Assembly (NCBI RefSeq): GCF_947258355.1 | Contig: NZ_CAMYIC010000007.1 | Coordinates: 1-33,973 of the forward strand | Direction: 5' to 3' | Source of the DNA: an uncultured Allomuricauda sp. | GTDB lineage: Bacteria > Bacteroidota > Bacteroidia > Flavobacteriales > Flavobacteriaceae | DNA: 33,973 nt | Part shown: one piece after another, positions 23,529-31,566 of the stretch | Layout of the letters: every line of letters begins with the position of its first letter | How positions within the stretch are numbered: the first letter of the stretch is position 1 | The notes under the pieces: generated by a model | The model's input: the letters and a program-made list of their open reading frames with translations, nothing else | What the model was told of the DNA's origin: nothing | Database searches by the model: none | Position numbers and translations under genes: made by a program

Positions 23529-26500
23529 ATGATCGATATTCTTAAGAAAACGCTTTTTTCCACAAGACTTATGGCTGTTCTATTTTTGGTTTTTGCTGCG
23601 GCAATGGCCATGGGAACTTTTGTGGAGAGCTGGTACAGTACCGAAACCGCACGAATTTATATTTATAACGCCACTTGGTTCGAGGTGATTATGGTCTTTT
23701 TTGCAATCAACTTTTTCGGCAATATTTACAGATATCGTTTGTTGGATTGGAAAAAATGGCCTGTCCTGATTTTACACCTTTCTTGGATTTTGATAATTGT
23801 AGGTGCTTTTGTGACCCGTTATATCAGCTATGAAGGTATGATGCCGATTAGGGAAGGTGCCACAGAGAAGATTTTTTATTCGGACAAGACGTATTTGACC
23901 GCTTTTGTTGATGGTGATATTAATGGAGAGACCAAACGCCGGGTTCTTGAAGATGATATCTTGGTGACCCCCGAAGGAAAACGTTCCAGTTTGCCTTGGA
24001 AATCCGATTTTAACGGACAGCCATTTTCTATCAGTTATGTGGGTTTTATCAAAGGAGCGGAAAAAGGATTGATTCCCGATGAGAATGGAACCGAATACCT
24101 TCAAATTGTGGAAGCGGGCAATGGACAACGTCACGAGCATTATCTGGAAAATGGTAAAATAGCCAGCGTCCACAATATTCTTTTCGCATTGAACAACGAA
24201 ACCGACGGGGCCGTCAATATTTTTTATGATGAAGAGAATGGTTACCGTATCAAATCCCCTTTTGAAGGGAATTTTATGCGCATGGCAGACCAGTTTCAAG
24301 GTGAGGTGGCCAGTGATAGTATTCAACCATTACAGTTGCGTTCCTTATACAATATGGCAGGTATGCAGTTTGTAGTGCCGGAGCCATTGACCAAAGGAAG
24401 ATATGGAATTGTTAAAGTACCCGATGAAGAGATTACCAAAGTTACCCAAGACGCGTTAATTGTTTCTATATCCGCCAATGGGGAAAGTAAGGAGGTAAAA
24501 TTGTTGGGAAGCAAAGGAACGGCCAACTTCTCCGATAAAATCAATGTGGGCGGGTTGGATTTTTCTTTGAGCTATGGTTCCAAAGTGTATGAACTTCCGT
24601 TTGCGGTAGAGTTAAATGACTTTATTGCGGAAAAATATCCAGGAACTGAAGCGGGGTACGCTTCATTTATGAGTAAAGTTACCGTACACGACGAGCGCCC
24701 TTTCGATTATGATATTTACATGAACCACGTTTTGGACCATCAAGGATATCGTTTTTTCCAATCCAGTTTCGACCCCGATGAAAAAGGAACGGTCCTCTCT
24801 GTAAATCACGACTGGTGGGGCACATGGATTACCTACATTGGTTATTTTCTTCTTTATATTGGCTTGATGGGCATTATGTTCTTTGGTAAAACACGTTTTA
24901 GGGACTTACAGACCATGCTCGAAAAAATTAAGGAAAAGAAAACCGCATTGACCATTATTGCATTTTTCTTTGCCCTTGTGCCGGTTAGTGCGCAAGAATC
25001 CCATGAACATTCCTCGGCTCCGACCCAGGCGCAGATAGACTCTGTAATTCGGGCTACGACAGTGGCCAAAGAACACGCTGAAAAGTTTGGCGCTTTGGTA
25101 GTTCAGGATGAAGGTGGACGTATGAAACCTGTTAATACCTTCGCATCTGAGTTGTTGCGGAAATTAAGCGGGGACGATGAATTTAAAGACCTTTCTGCCA
25201 ACCAGGTTTTTCTATCCATGATGCTGAACCCTGGAGTTTGGTATGCTACGGATATTATTGCTTTAGGTAAAAAGGAGAATGATAGTATCCGCAAGGTTAT
25301 TGGCGTTCCCGAAGGTACGGAGTTTGTAAAGGCAACCGATTTTTTTGATGCCAAAGGGACCTATATTTTGAGGCCTTACTTGGAGAAGGCGACCTCCACC
25401 AACAATCCATCCAATTTTGAAAAAGATTTTAAAAAGGTAGGGGAGCGCTTGAGTTTGCTGGATATTGCTTTGAGCGGGAGTATTGTGAAAATATTTCCTT
25501 TGTTGAAGGATGAGAACAACAAATGGATTTCTGCTGTTGAATATCGTGGTGGGGAATATCAGGTTCAAGATTCGCTCTATGCCAATTTCATTCGGAATGC
25601 AATGCCCTATTATTTGAATTCATTGCAACAATCCATCAAAACTGGTGATTACTCCCAACCTGACAGATTATTGGAGGCCTTCAAACAAAATCAAAAAAAC
25701 CATGGTGAGGAAGTGTTGCCATCGGATAGAAAGATAAAAACGGAGATCATTTACAACAAGCTGGATTTGTTCAACCGGTTGTACAAGTACTACGCCATGG
25801 TAGGGGTATTGCTATTCTTTGTTCTGATTGCCAAAATTTTTAAGGAGAGGAAGTTTTTGGATGCATTTGCTTATCTGTTGAAGGGAACTATTGTCCTGTT
25901 CTTTATCTGGCACACGATTGGTTTGATATTGCGCTGGTACATATCTGGCCATGCGCCATGGAGTGACGCCTATGAAAGTATTCTCTACGTAGCATGGGCA
26001 ACTATGGGTATTGGTCTGGCCCTCGGACGTAAAAGTGAGCTTACCATTGCTGCCAGTGCTTTTGTGACTTCCATGTTATTATGGATCGCCCACCAAAGTT
26101 GGGTAGATCCAGCGATTGCCAATTTGCAACCTGTTTTGGACAGTTATTGGTTAATGATTCACGTTGCCGTTATTGTAGGTAGTTATGGTCCTTTAACAGT
26201 AGGGATGATCTTAGGTGTGGTAGCATTGCTATTGATGGTACTTACCACCGAAAAGAACAAAAAACGAATGGACCTTAATATCAAGGAACTCACGGTAATC
26301 AACGAATTGGCACTTACCGCTGGTTTGGTAATGTTGACCATAGGTAACTTTTTGGGCGGTCAATGGGCAAACGAAAGTTGGGGCCGTTATTGGGGCTGGG
26401 ACCCGAAGGAAACCTGGGCCCTAATTTCCATTATGGTTTATGCATTTGTACTACATATGCGTTTGGTTCCTGGACTCCGTGGCAAATGGATCTATAATTT

Positions 26501-26693
26501 TGCCAGTATAGTGGCCTTTGCCAGTATAATGATGACCTATTTTGGGGTAAACTTCTATTTGGTAGGACTGCACAGTTATGCCAGTGGGGACCAAGTAATA
26601 ACCCCAAGCTTTGTGTGGTACACCGTACTTGGGGTCTTTATTTTGGGAGGTATCAGCTTCTGGCGCTACAAAGTGCACTACGCCAAAAAATAG
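23529..26693 (+). CDS. ccsBA: Cytochrome c biogenesis protein, ResB-CcsA (CcsBA) fusion
   Basis: System II cytochrome c heme-lyase of 1054 residues in the inner membrane; it exports heme and attaches it to periplasmic apocytochromes. The N-terminal part (1-460) is ResB-like: three closely spaced TM helices (LMAVLFLVFAAAMAMGTFVE, FEVIMVFFAINFFG and WPVLILHLSWILIIVGAFV), then a large periplasmic domain and a fourth TM at about 440. A second hydrophobic helix ending LVPVSAQES (about 474-492) leads into a periplasmic domain of about 250 residues with GRMKPVNTFASELLRKLSG. The C-terminal CcsA part (about 750-1054) holds the WWD heme-handling motif in NESWGRYWGWDPKETW (about 947-962) and conserved His residues in HTIGLILRWYISGHAPW and LMIHV. 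Start ATG 23529 is set by the promoter; Bacteroidota typically encode this fused form. Confidence 0.94.
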   Translation: MIDILKKTLFSTRLMAVLFLVFAAAMAMGTFVESWYSTETARIYIYNATWFEVIMVFFAINFFGNIYRYRLLDWKKWPVLILHLSWILIIVGAFVTRYISYEGMMPIREGATEKIFYSDKTYLTAFVDGDINGETKRRVLEDDILVTPEGKRSSLPWKSDFNGQPFSISYVGFIKGAEKGLIPDENGTEYLQIVEAGNGQRHEHYLENGKIASVHNILFALNNETDGAVNIFYDEENGYRIKSPFEGNFMRMADQFQGEVASDSIQPLQLRSLYNMAGMQFVVPEPLTKGRYGIVKVPDEEITKVTQDALIVSISANGESKEVKLLGSKGTANFSDKINVGGLDFSLSYGSKVYELPFAVELNDFIAEKYPGTEAGYASFMSKVTVHDERPFDYDIYMNHVLDHQGYRFFQSSFDPDEKGTVLSVNHDWWGTWITYIGYFLLYIGLMGIMFFGKTRFRDLQTMLEKIKEKKTALTIIAFFFALVPVSAQESHEHSSAPTQAQIDSVIRATTVAKEHAEKFGALVVQDEGGRMKPVNTFASELLRKLSGDDEFKDLSANQVFLSMMLNPGVWYATDIIALGKKENDSIRKVIGVPEGTEFVKATDFFDAKGTYILRPYLEKATSTNNPSNFEKDFKKVGERLSLLDIALSGSIVKIFPLLKDENNKWISAVEYRGGEYQVQDSLYANFIRNAMPYYLNSLQQSIKTGDYSQPDRLLEAFKQNQKNHGEEVLPSDRKIKTEIIYNKLDLFNRLYKYYAMVGVLLFFVLIAKIFKERKFLDAFAYLLKGTIVLFFIWHTIGLILRWYISGHAPWSDAYESILYVAWATMGIGLALGRKSELTIAASAFVTSMLLWIAHQSWVDPAIANLQPVLDSYWLMIHVAVIVGSYGPLTVGMILGVVALLLMVLTTEKNKKRMDLNIKELTVINELALTAGLVMLTIGNFLGGQWANESWGRYWGWDPKETWALISIMVYAFVLHMRLVPGLRGKWIYNFASIVAFASIMMTYFGVNFYLVGLHSYASGDQVITPSFVWYTVLGVFILGGISFWRYKVHYAKK

Positions 26694-26694
26694 G

Positions 26695-27990
26695 CTATTG
26701 CTCCATTAAAAGTTTCATGATTTCCTCGGCGGCAACCTTGCCTTTTTCCTTTAGGAAAGGTCTGGAAGTATTGTCGCCCAGTTCAAATACAATTGCGGGC
26801 ATACCATGATTTACATAAAAGTATTTGCTCGATACCATGGTGGGATCAATTTCATCTGAAGCACTTATATTGGTTTTCTTTTGTGGTAATCTTTGGCTTA
26901 TGTTCTCGATCCAGTCAAAGATGATTTTTCCTTTTTCACCCGTTACGGTAGTATCAATTGGGTAGTAGATATCGTCCCATGTGGAGTGGAAGTCAGCACC
27001 AAAAACAAAATCATATGTTTTATCTTTCTCTACAAGAAAATCTCGAACATTTCTGGTCTCTGGCTGATTGAAGTTTTCCCAATCCCTGTTGAGGTCAATA
27101 CCACCCATGTTGTGTCTCCAATGCCCATTGTCGGCCCCATCAGGATTCATTAAAGGCACCACAAAAACGGTATGCTCTTGTCTAAAAGCTTTGGCTTGTT
27201 CGGAATCCCCAGAAATGGTTTCGATAAAGGATTTCATAGCTAAAAACCCTGTAACTTCTGGTGGATGTTGTCTGGAAATGATCATTAAAGCTTTTTTCGC
27301 TTCTTCATTTCCATTGATTTCCATCAAGTGCATGGTACGTTTCTCCTTTGACAGACCAATTGGATAATTTTCAATAAAAGGTTTTTGGCTCAAAGAGTCC
27401 ACCCATTCCTGTACAACGGACGAAGTGTAAAGCTCTTGTGCGGTTATCCATGTTGGGTCTTCGGTCACACTAATCGTCAATTCCGCAGATTCTGGAGCAG
27501 CTTTTATTCCAAATTCACCCTCTCCAGGATTGATGGCCTTAAATTTTGTACTGTCCAATGGAGTAAAGTTTCTTCCATCCGTACTGATTTTTGGGTAATA
27601 TCTGCTTCTTGAATCTTGATAGTTCAATTGCACCGTGATGTCACGTGGCTCTTCGGACCATACTTGAAAGGCATACCAAGGACTCACATTGATAGGTGTA
27701 TTTTCTGCGGTCACCCAGATGGTATAATGATCATCTCCGTCATATGCAACACCGTTCAAACGGGCACCTTCAAACTTGTTTGAAAAGAATGTAGTACTGT
27801 CGTTAAAGGCCCAAACGCCTCTCCATTGTTTTTGGATGGGCTTGTCCACAGTTGGTACAACCGGACTTTTTCCTTGGCCTTGATAACCTGTTTTTTCTTC
27901 GGTTTTAGTGGTTTCTTGATTCTTTTTGCAAGATGATGTGAGCACCATGGAGGATAGAATTCCAATGGCAATCAAACTTTTAATACGCAT
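26695..27990 (-). CDS. M14-family zinc metallopeptidase lipoprotein
   Basis: A 431-residue lipoprotein with signal MRIKSLIAIGILSSMVLTSSC (lipid-modified Cys21) and a Lys/Thr-rich linker. Residues about 50-170 form a beta-rich N-terminal domain (M14_N type). The carboxypeptidase domain shows HPPE at 242-245 (zinc His and Glu), the substrate-binding MNPDGADNGHWRHNMGGIDLNRDW, a third zinc ligand His335 (GADFHSTWDD) and the catalytic Glu at about 403 (IVFELGDN). It probably trims peptides or deacylates amide-linked groups outside the inner membrane. It converges on ccsBA with one base between stops and is divergent from the MATE operon. Confidence 0.92.
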   Translation of the reverse strand: MRIKSLIAIGILSSMVLTSSCKKNQETTKTEEKTGYQGQGKSPVVPTVDKPIQKQWRGVWAFNDSTTFFSNKFEGARLNGVAYDGDDHYTIWVTAENTPINVSPWYAFQVWSEEPRDITVQLNYQDSRSRYYPKISTDGRNFTPLDSTKFKAINPGEGEFGIKAAPESAELTISVTEDPTWITAQELYTSSVVQEWVDSLSQKPFIENYPIGLSKEKRTMHLMEINGNEEAKKALMIISRQHPPEVTGFLAMKSFIETISGDSEQAKAFRQEHTVFVVPLMNPDGADNGHWRHNMGGIDLNRDWENFNQPETRNVRDFLVEKDKTYDFVFGADFHSTWDDIYYPIDTTVTGEKGKIIFDWIENISQRLPQKKTNISASDEIDPTMVSSKYFYVNHGMPAIVFELGDNTSRPFLKEKGKVAAEEIMKLLMEQ

Positions 27991-28020
27991 GGTTTTGAAT
28001 TATTTGAGTTGGTTTGGTTA

Positions 28021-28051
28021 CGAAGGTAGCGACAAGGATTGAAGTTGTAAA
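28021..28051 (-). promoter_or_regulatory. Probable promoter of the M14 peptidase gene
   Basis: On the minus strand TACCTTCG (28028-28021, 7 of 8 positions of TAnnTTTG with one change) is preceded by TTT at 28051-28049, 20 bases upstream. The leader would be about 24 bases. Confidence 0.4.
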
Positions 28052-28085
28052 TAAAAAAATAGTAATAATGTATCGGTTTTTTTCG

Positions 28086-28093
28086 CATATTTG
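28086..28093 (+). promoter_or_regulatory. Probable -7 element for the MATE operon
   Basis: CATATTTG differs from TAnnTTTG only at the first base. Transcription from about 28100 would give a leader of about 120 bases that contains the full structured region at 28111-28217. No -33 element is convincing. Confidence 0.45.
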
Positions 28094-28110
28094 CATCATC
28101 ATGAAGCTAT

Positions 28111-28217
28111 AAGAATTATGTATACGATAGATGTCAATTTTGGCCGGGGGCCAATCCAGTAACCGAAACTCCCTCGGCGAACTCGACATTTACTTTCTTT
28201 TTTCACACATAATTCTT
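28111..28217 (+). ncRNA. Structured 5' leader (riboswitch-like candidate) of the MATE-PLP-bshB1 operon
   Basis: Several nested helices can be drawn by eye. An outer stem pairs AAGAATTATGT (28111-28121) with ACATAATTCTT (28207-28217), 11 perfect pairs, the 3' arm ending five bases before the MATE ATG. Inside it, GATGTC (28130-28135) pairs with GACATT (28185-28190). That closes a junction with two hairpins: TTGGCC-GGG-GGCCAA (28140-28154) and CCGA-AACTCCC-TCGG (28163-28177). The GGG loop can also pair with CCC of the second loop, a possible pseudoknot. The GC-rich core stands out in an AT-rich intergenic region. A short frame of 14 codons (28118-28162) overlaps the core and could be a leader peptide instead. 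I do not recognise a known riboswitch class. Confidence 0.55.
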
Positions 28218-28222
28218 TGATA

Positions 28223-29632
28223 ATGACACATCAACATACAAATTCATTTAAAAAATTCATCCAGTATTTCTGGATAGCTATTTCTGGTAAAGAAACAGAA
28301 TTTACTTCAGGAAGCATTCGGAAGGCCATTTTCATGCTTTCCATTCCCATGATCCTGGAAATGCTCATGGAATCCATTTTTGCACTGGTGGACATTGCCT
28401 ATGTATCCAAAGTGAGCGTAAATGCCGTGGCCACCATTGGGCTTACCGAATCCGTAATCACCTTGGTTTACGCCTTGGCCATTGGGCTAAGTATGGCCGC
28501 TACAGCTGTGGTTGCCCGTAGGATTGGCGAAAAAGACGTGGATGGTGCACGTATAGCTGCTGTACAGGCAATTAGTTTAGGCGTTTTAATTTCCATCATT
28601 ATTGGAATAATAGGAATTATTTTTGCCAGGGATATTTTGGCCCTGATGGGCGGTGAACCGGACCTTATTGCTGAAGGCTATGGTTATACCCAATTCTTGA
28701 TCGGAGGTAATATAACAGTGGTGCTGTTGTTCTTGATCAACGCCATTTTTCGTGGAGCCGGGAACGCTTCCATTGCCATGTGGGCCTTGGTACTTTCCAA
28801 TGGCCTTAATATTATCTTGGATCCTATGTTCATCTTTGGTTTTGGACCTATTCCGGAGATGGGCGTAAAAGGGGCGGCTGTAGCGACCAATATTGGTAGG
28901 GGAACTGCGGTACTTTTCCAATTGGGGATTTTGTTCTTTGGTTGGGGTAAGATCAAATTGGTGGCCAAGGATTTGGTTCTGAATCTTAAAGTAATGATTA
29001 ATCTGATCAAGGTTTCATTGGGCGGGATTGCGCAATTCTTGATCGGAACCTCTAGTTGGATTTTCCTTATGCGAATCATGTCGGAGTTCGGAAGTGAAGT
29101 ATTGGCAGGCTACACCATTGCCATTCGCGTAATGATGTTCACCTTAATGCCTTCTTGGGGCATGAGTAATGCTGCCGCCACTTTGGTTGGCCAAAACCTT
29201 GGTGCCAAACAACCCGAAAGGGCCGAACGGTCCGTTTGGAAGACGGGGAAGTACAATGCCTATTTTATGGGAACGGTTTCTTTGGGGTATCTCATTTTTG
29301 CGAACACCATTATTTCTTGGTTCAATGCAACCCCGGAAGTGGTAAAGAGCGGAGCACTTTGTCTGCAGATTATCGCCCTGGGCTATATATTTTATGCCTA
29401 TGGTATGGTAATGACCCAAGCTTTTAATGGAGCAGGGGATACAAGAACCCCTACCAAGATAAATTTTATATCATTTTGGTTGTTCCAGTTACCATTGGCC
29501 TATATATCGGCAATGGTGTTAGGGTGGGGAGCAACAGGTGTTTTTGTGGCCATTACCTTGGCGGAAGTACTGATTGCGGTTTTGGCCATGATCTGGTTTA
29601 AAAAAGGGAAATGGAAGAAAGTCCAAGTATGA
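28223..29632 (+). CDS. MATE-family efflux transporter
   Basis: A 469-residue inner-membrane multidrug/toxin extrusion protein using a Na+ or H+ gradient for export. The start ATG 28223-28225 is used; a TTG two codons earlier is also in frame. After a 35-residue cytoplasmic start come 12 predicted helices in two MatE halves. Typical motifs are the first helix IRKAIFMLSIPMILEMLMES, IFRGAGNASIAMWALVLSNGLNIILDPMFIFG in the first half and QAFNGAGDTRTPTKINFISFWLFQLP as its counterpart in the second. Four bases after the stop lies a hairpin, then a PLP enzyme gene and bshB1. The upstream leader looks structured. The substrate is unknown; the neighbours hint at a thiol- or sulfur-compound link, which is inference. 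Confidence 0.93.
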   Translation: MTHQHTNSFKKFIQYFWIAISGKETEFTSGSIRKAIFMLSIPMILEMLMESIFALVDIAYVSKVSVNAVATIGLTESVITLVYALAIGLSMAATAVVARRIGEKDVDGARIAAVQAISLGVLISIIIGIIGIIFARDILALMGGEPDLIAEGYGYTQFLIGGNITVVLLFLINAIFRGAGNASIAMWALVLSNGLNIILDPMFIFGFGPIPEMGVKGAAVATNIGRGTAVLFQLGILFFGWGKIKLVAKDLVLNLKVMINLIKVSLGGIAQFLIGTSSWIFLMRIMSEFGSEVLAGYTIAIRVMMFTLMPSWGMSNAAATLVGQNLGAKQPERAERSVWKTGKYNAYFMGTVSLGYLIFANTIISWFNATPEVVKSGALCLQIIALGYIFYAYGMVMTQAFNGAGDTRTPTKINFISFWLFQLPLAYISAMVLGWGATGVFVAITLAEVLIAVLAMIWFKKGKWKKVQV

Positions 29633-29636
29633 TGGG

Positions 29637-29656
29637 TTTCGTATCTTTATACGAAA
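29637..29656. repeat. Perfect 8-bp inverted repeat between MATE and PLP-enzyme genes
   Basis: TTTCGTAT (29637-29644) and ATACGAAA (29649-29656) around CTTT form a perfect hairpin in the 34-base gap. No T-run follows, so it is not a typical terminator; it may be an mRNA-processing hairpin or an operator. A -7-like TATCTTTA spans its loop. Confidence 0.55.
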
Positions 29657-29666
29657 GAAAACCAAC

Positions 29667-30836
29667 ATGAAAAACGATAAAAAAGGACTGAATACGATCT
29701 GCACCCACGTTGGTGAATTGGAGGATAATGAGTTTAAAGGGGCCGTTTCCCCTTTGTATATGAGTACATCCTATCAATTTGAGGACGTTGCAGTAAAAAG
29801 ATACCCTAGATATTACAATACGCCCAACCAAGAAGCATTGGGCAAAAAACTGGCAGCCTTGGAGCATACCGAGGCTGCTTTGATTTTTGGTAGTGGCATG
29901 GCTGCCATCAGCACGGCATTGATGACCTTTCTTCAAGCTGGTGATCATGTAGTATTACAACAGACCATTTATGGTGGCACCTATCATTTTGCCGTTTCCC
30001 AATTTGAACGATTTGGCATTGAATACTCCTTTACCACAGGTTGGGAGGTTGAGGATTTTGAGAAAGAAATCAAACCCAATACCAAAGTGCTGTATTTGGA
30101 AACACCATCGAACCCATTGTTGACCATCACCGATGTAAAAGGAGTGGCGGATTTAGCAAAAAAGAAAGGAATCCTTTCCATGATCGACAATACCTTTGCA
30201 AGTCCCGTTAACCAGAATCCCGTTGATTTTGGAATTGATGTGGTGGTGCACAGTGCTACAAAATATATGGGGGGACACTCCGATATTTGTGCTGGTGTGG
30301 TTGCGGCATCACAAGAACATATGGACAAGGTTTGGCAAACGGGGATTTGCTTTGGGGGAAGTTTGAGCGATTATACGGTCTGGCTTTTGGAACGAAGTTT
30401 AAAAACGATGGCCATACGGGTAAGAGCACAGAATGAGAATGCGATGAAAATGGCCACCTATTTGAGTCAAAGTAAAGATGTGGACAATGTGTACTATCCT
30501 GGACTGAAAGATCATCCCGGGCATGAGTTGGCCAAATCGCAAATGAAAGGTTTTGGAGGGATGCTATCTTTTGAATTGAATCCGGAGATAAATGCTTCGC
30601 TGTTTTTTAAGGAATTGAAATTGATAAAACCATCCATGAGTTTGGCAGGTATTGAAAGCACCATGCTTTCACCTACACAAACTTCCCATGCACTGATGAG
30701 CCCTGAGGATAGGGCAAAACAAGGGATAAAGGATTCATTGATTCGTTTCTCCTTGGGTATTGAAGAAACGGAAGATTTAATAGCGGATATCGAACAGGCA
30801 ATTGCCAAAGTAAAATCCATGACCGTTACGGCTTAA
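29667..30836 (+). CDS. Trans-sulfuration-family PLP enzyme (cystathionine gamma-synthase/beta-lyase/gamma-lyase type)
   Basis: A 389-residue cytoplasmic Cys/Met metabolism PLP-dependent enzyme. The PLP lysine is Lys199 in VVHSATKYMGGHSD. Other family signatures are SGMAAISTALMTFLQAGDHVV, YLETPSNPLLTITDV, IDNTFASPVNQNPVDFG and the C-terminal SLAGIESTMLSPTQTSHALM region. The early YNTPNQEALGKKLAALE matches the family RxxNPT-like motif (YNTPNQ), where Arg and Tyr bind phosphate. The reaction (methionine gamma-lyase, cystathionine synthase or lyase) cannot be told from motifs alone. It is 34 bases after the MATE gene and 7 bases before bshB1, so a sulfur-metabolism operon is likely. Confidence 0.93.
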   Translation: MKNDKKGLNTICTHVGELEDNEFKGAVSPLYMSTSYQFEDVAVKRYPRYYNTPNQEALGKKLAALEHTEAALIFGSGMAAISTALMTFLQAGDHVVLQQTIYGGTYHFAVSQFERFGIEYSFTTGWEVEDFEKEIKPNTKVLYLETPSNPLLTITDVKGVADLAKKKGILSMIDNTFASPVNQNPVDFGIDVVVHSATKYMGGHSDICAGVVAASQEHMDKVWQTGICFGGSLSDYTVWLLERSLKTMAIRVRAQNENAMKMATYLSQSKDVDNVYYPGLKDHPGHELAKSQMKGFGGMLSFELNPEINASLFFKELKLIKPSMSLAGIESTMLSPTQTSHALMSPEDRAKQGIKDSLIRFSLGIEETEDLIADIEQAIAKVKSMTVTA

Positions 30837-30843
30837 GATTTAT

Positions 30844-31566
30844 ATGAAATTAGACATTTTAGTATTCGGGGCACATCCAGATGATGCCGAACTGGGGGCA
30901 GGTGCCACCATTGCAAAGGAAGTTTCCAAAGGAAAAAAAGTGGGAATCGTTGATTTGACCCGTGGAGAGCTGGGTACTAGGGGCTCTGCGGAAATCAGGG
31001 ACCAAGAAGCTGCTAAAGCGGCCAAAATTTTGGGTGTTGCCGTTAGGGAAAATATGGAATTCGCAGATGGTTTCTTTGTGAATGATAGGGAACACCAACT
31101 AGAACTCATCAAAATCATCAGAAAATATCGGCCAGAAATTGTGTTGTGCAATGCCATTGATGACAGACATATCGATCATGCGAGAGGCAGTAAATTGTTG
31201 AGCGACGCCTGCTTTTTAAGCGGCTTGATGAAAATTGACACCAAAATGGATGGGGACGATGTATGGCAAGAAGCATGGAGGCCCAAATTGGTGTATCACT
31301 TTATCCAATGGAAAAGCTTGGAGCCGGATTTTGTTGTGGACGTAACTGGTTTTATCGAAAAGAAAACGGAGGCCATTATGGCTTATGCTTCACAGTTCTA
31401 TGATCCAAACAGCGATGAACCCGAGACACCCATCAGTAGCAAGAACTTTACGGATAGCGTAAATTATAGAGCTAGGGATTTGGGTAGGATTATAGGCGTG
31501 GAACATGCCGAAGGTTTTACTGTGGAACGATATATTGGGGTGGACAGTCTTGATGACCTGATTTGA
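30844..31566 (+). CDS. bshB1: Bacillithiol biosynthesis N-acetylglucosaminyl-malate deacetylase
   Basis: A 240-residue LmbE-type zinc deacetylase that removes acetyl from GlcNAc-malate in bacillithiol synthesis, the low-molecular-weight thiol of many Flavobacteriia. Motif AHPDDAELGAGATIAKE sits at residues 10-26 (zinc His and Asp pair), LTRGELGTRGSAEIRDQEA is the BshB1 signature, and DDRHIDHARGSKLL carries the second metal-binding His block. The tail ISSKNFTDSVNYRARDLGRIIG also matches BshB1. It lacks a signal peptide, unlike the large PIG-L protein at 16381. It follows the PLP enzyme by 7 bases. Its stop TGA abuts the stop of the convergent kinase gene, forming TGATCA. Confidence 0.93.
   Translation: MKLDILVFGAHPDDAELGAGATIAKEVSKGKKVGIVDLTRGELGTRGSAEIRDQEAAKAAKILGVAVRENMEFADGFFVNDREHQLELIKIIRKYRPEIVLCNAIDDRHIDHARGSKLLSDACFLSGLMKIDTKMDGDDVWQEAWRPKLVYHFIQWKSLEPDFVVDVTGFIEKKTEAIMAYASQFYDPNSDEPETPISSKNFTDSVNYRARDLGRIIGVEHAEGFTVERYIGVDSLDDLI

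Noticed and set aside
23772..24326. 184-codon open frame on the minus strand inside ccsBA
   Set aside because: Antisense to the conserved ResB region; composition looks like a shadow of the opposite strand.
27980..28189. Minus-strand frame of 69 codons overlapping the M14 start and the MATE leader
   Set aside because: It overlaps the M14 start in another frame and covers promoter elements of both strands; the translation has no family features.
28111..28217. SAM-II or guanidine riboswitch
   Set aside because: SAM-II was considered because a Cys/Met-type PLP gene lies downstream, but its conserved core is absent; guanidine-class motifs (ACGR loops, ykkC core) are also not seen.
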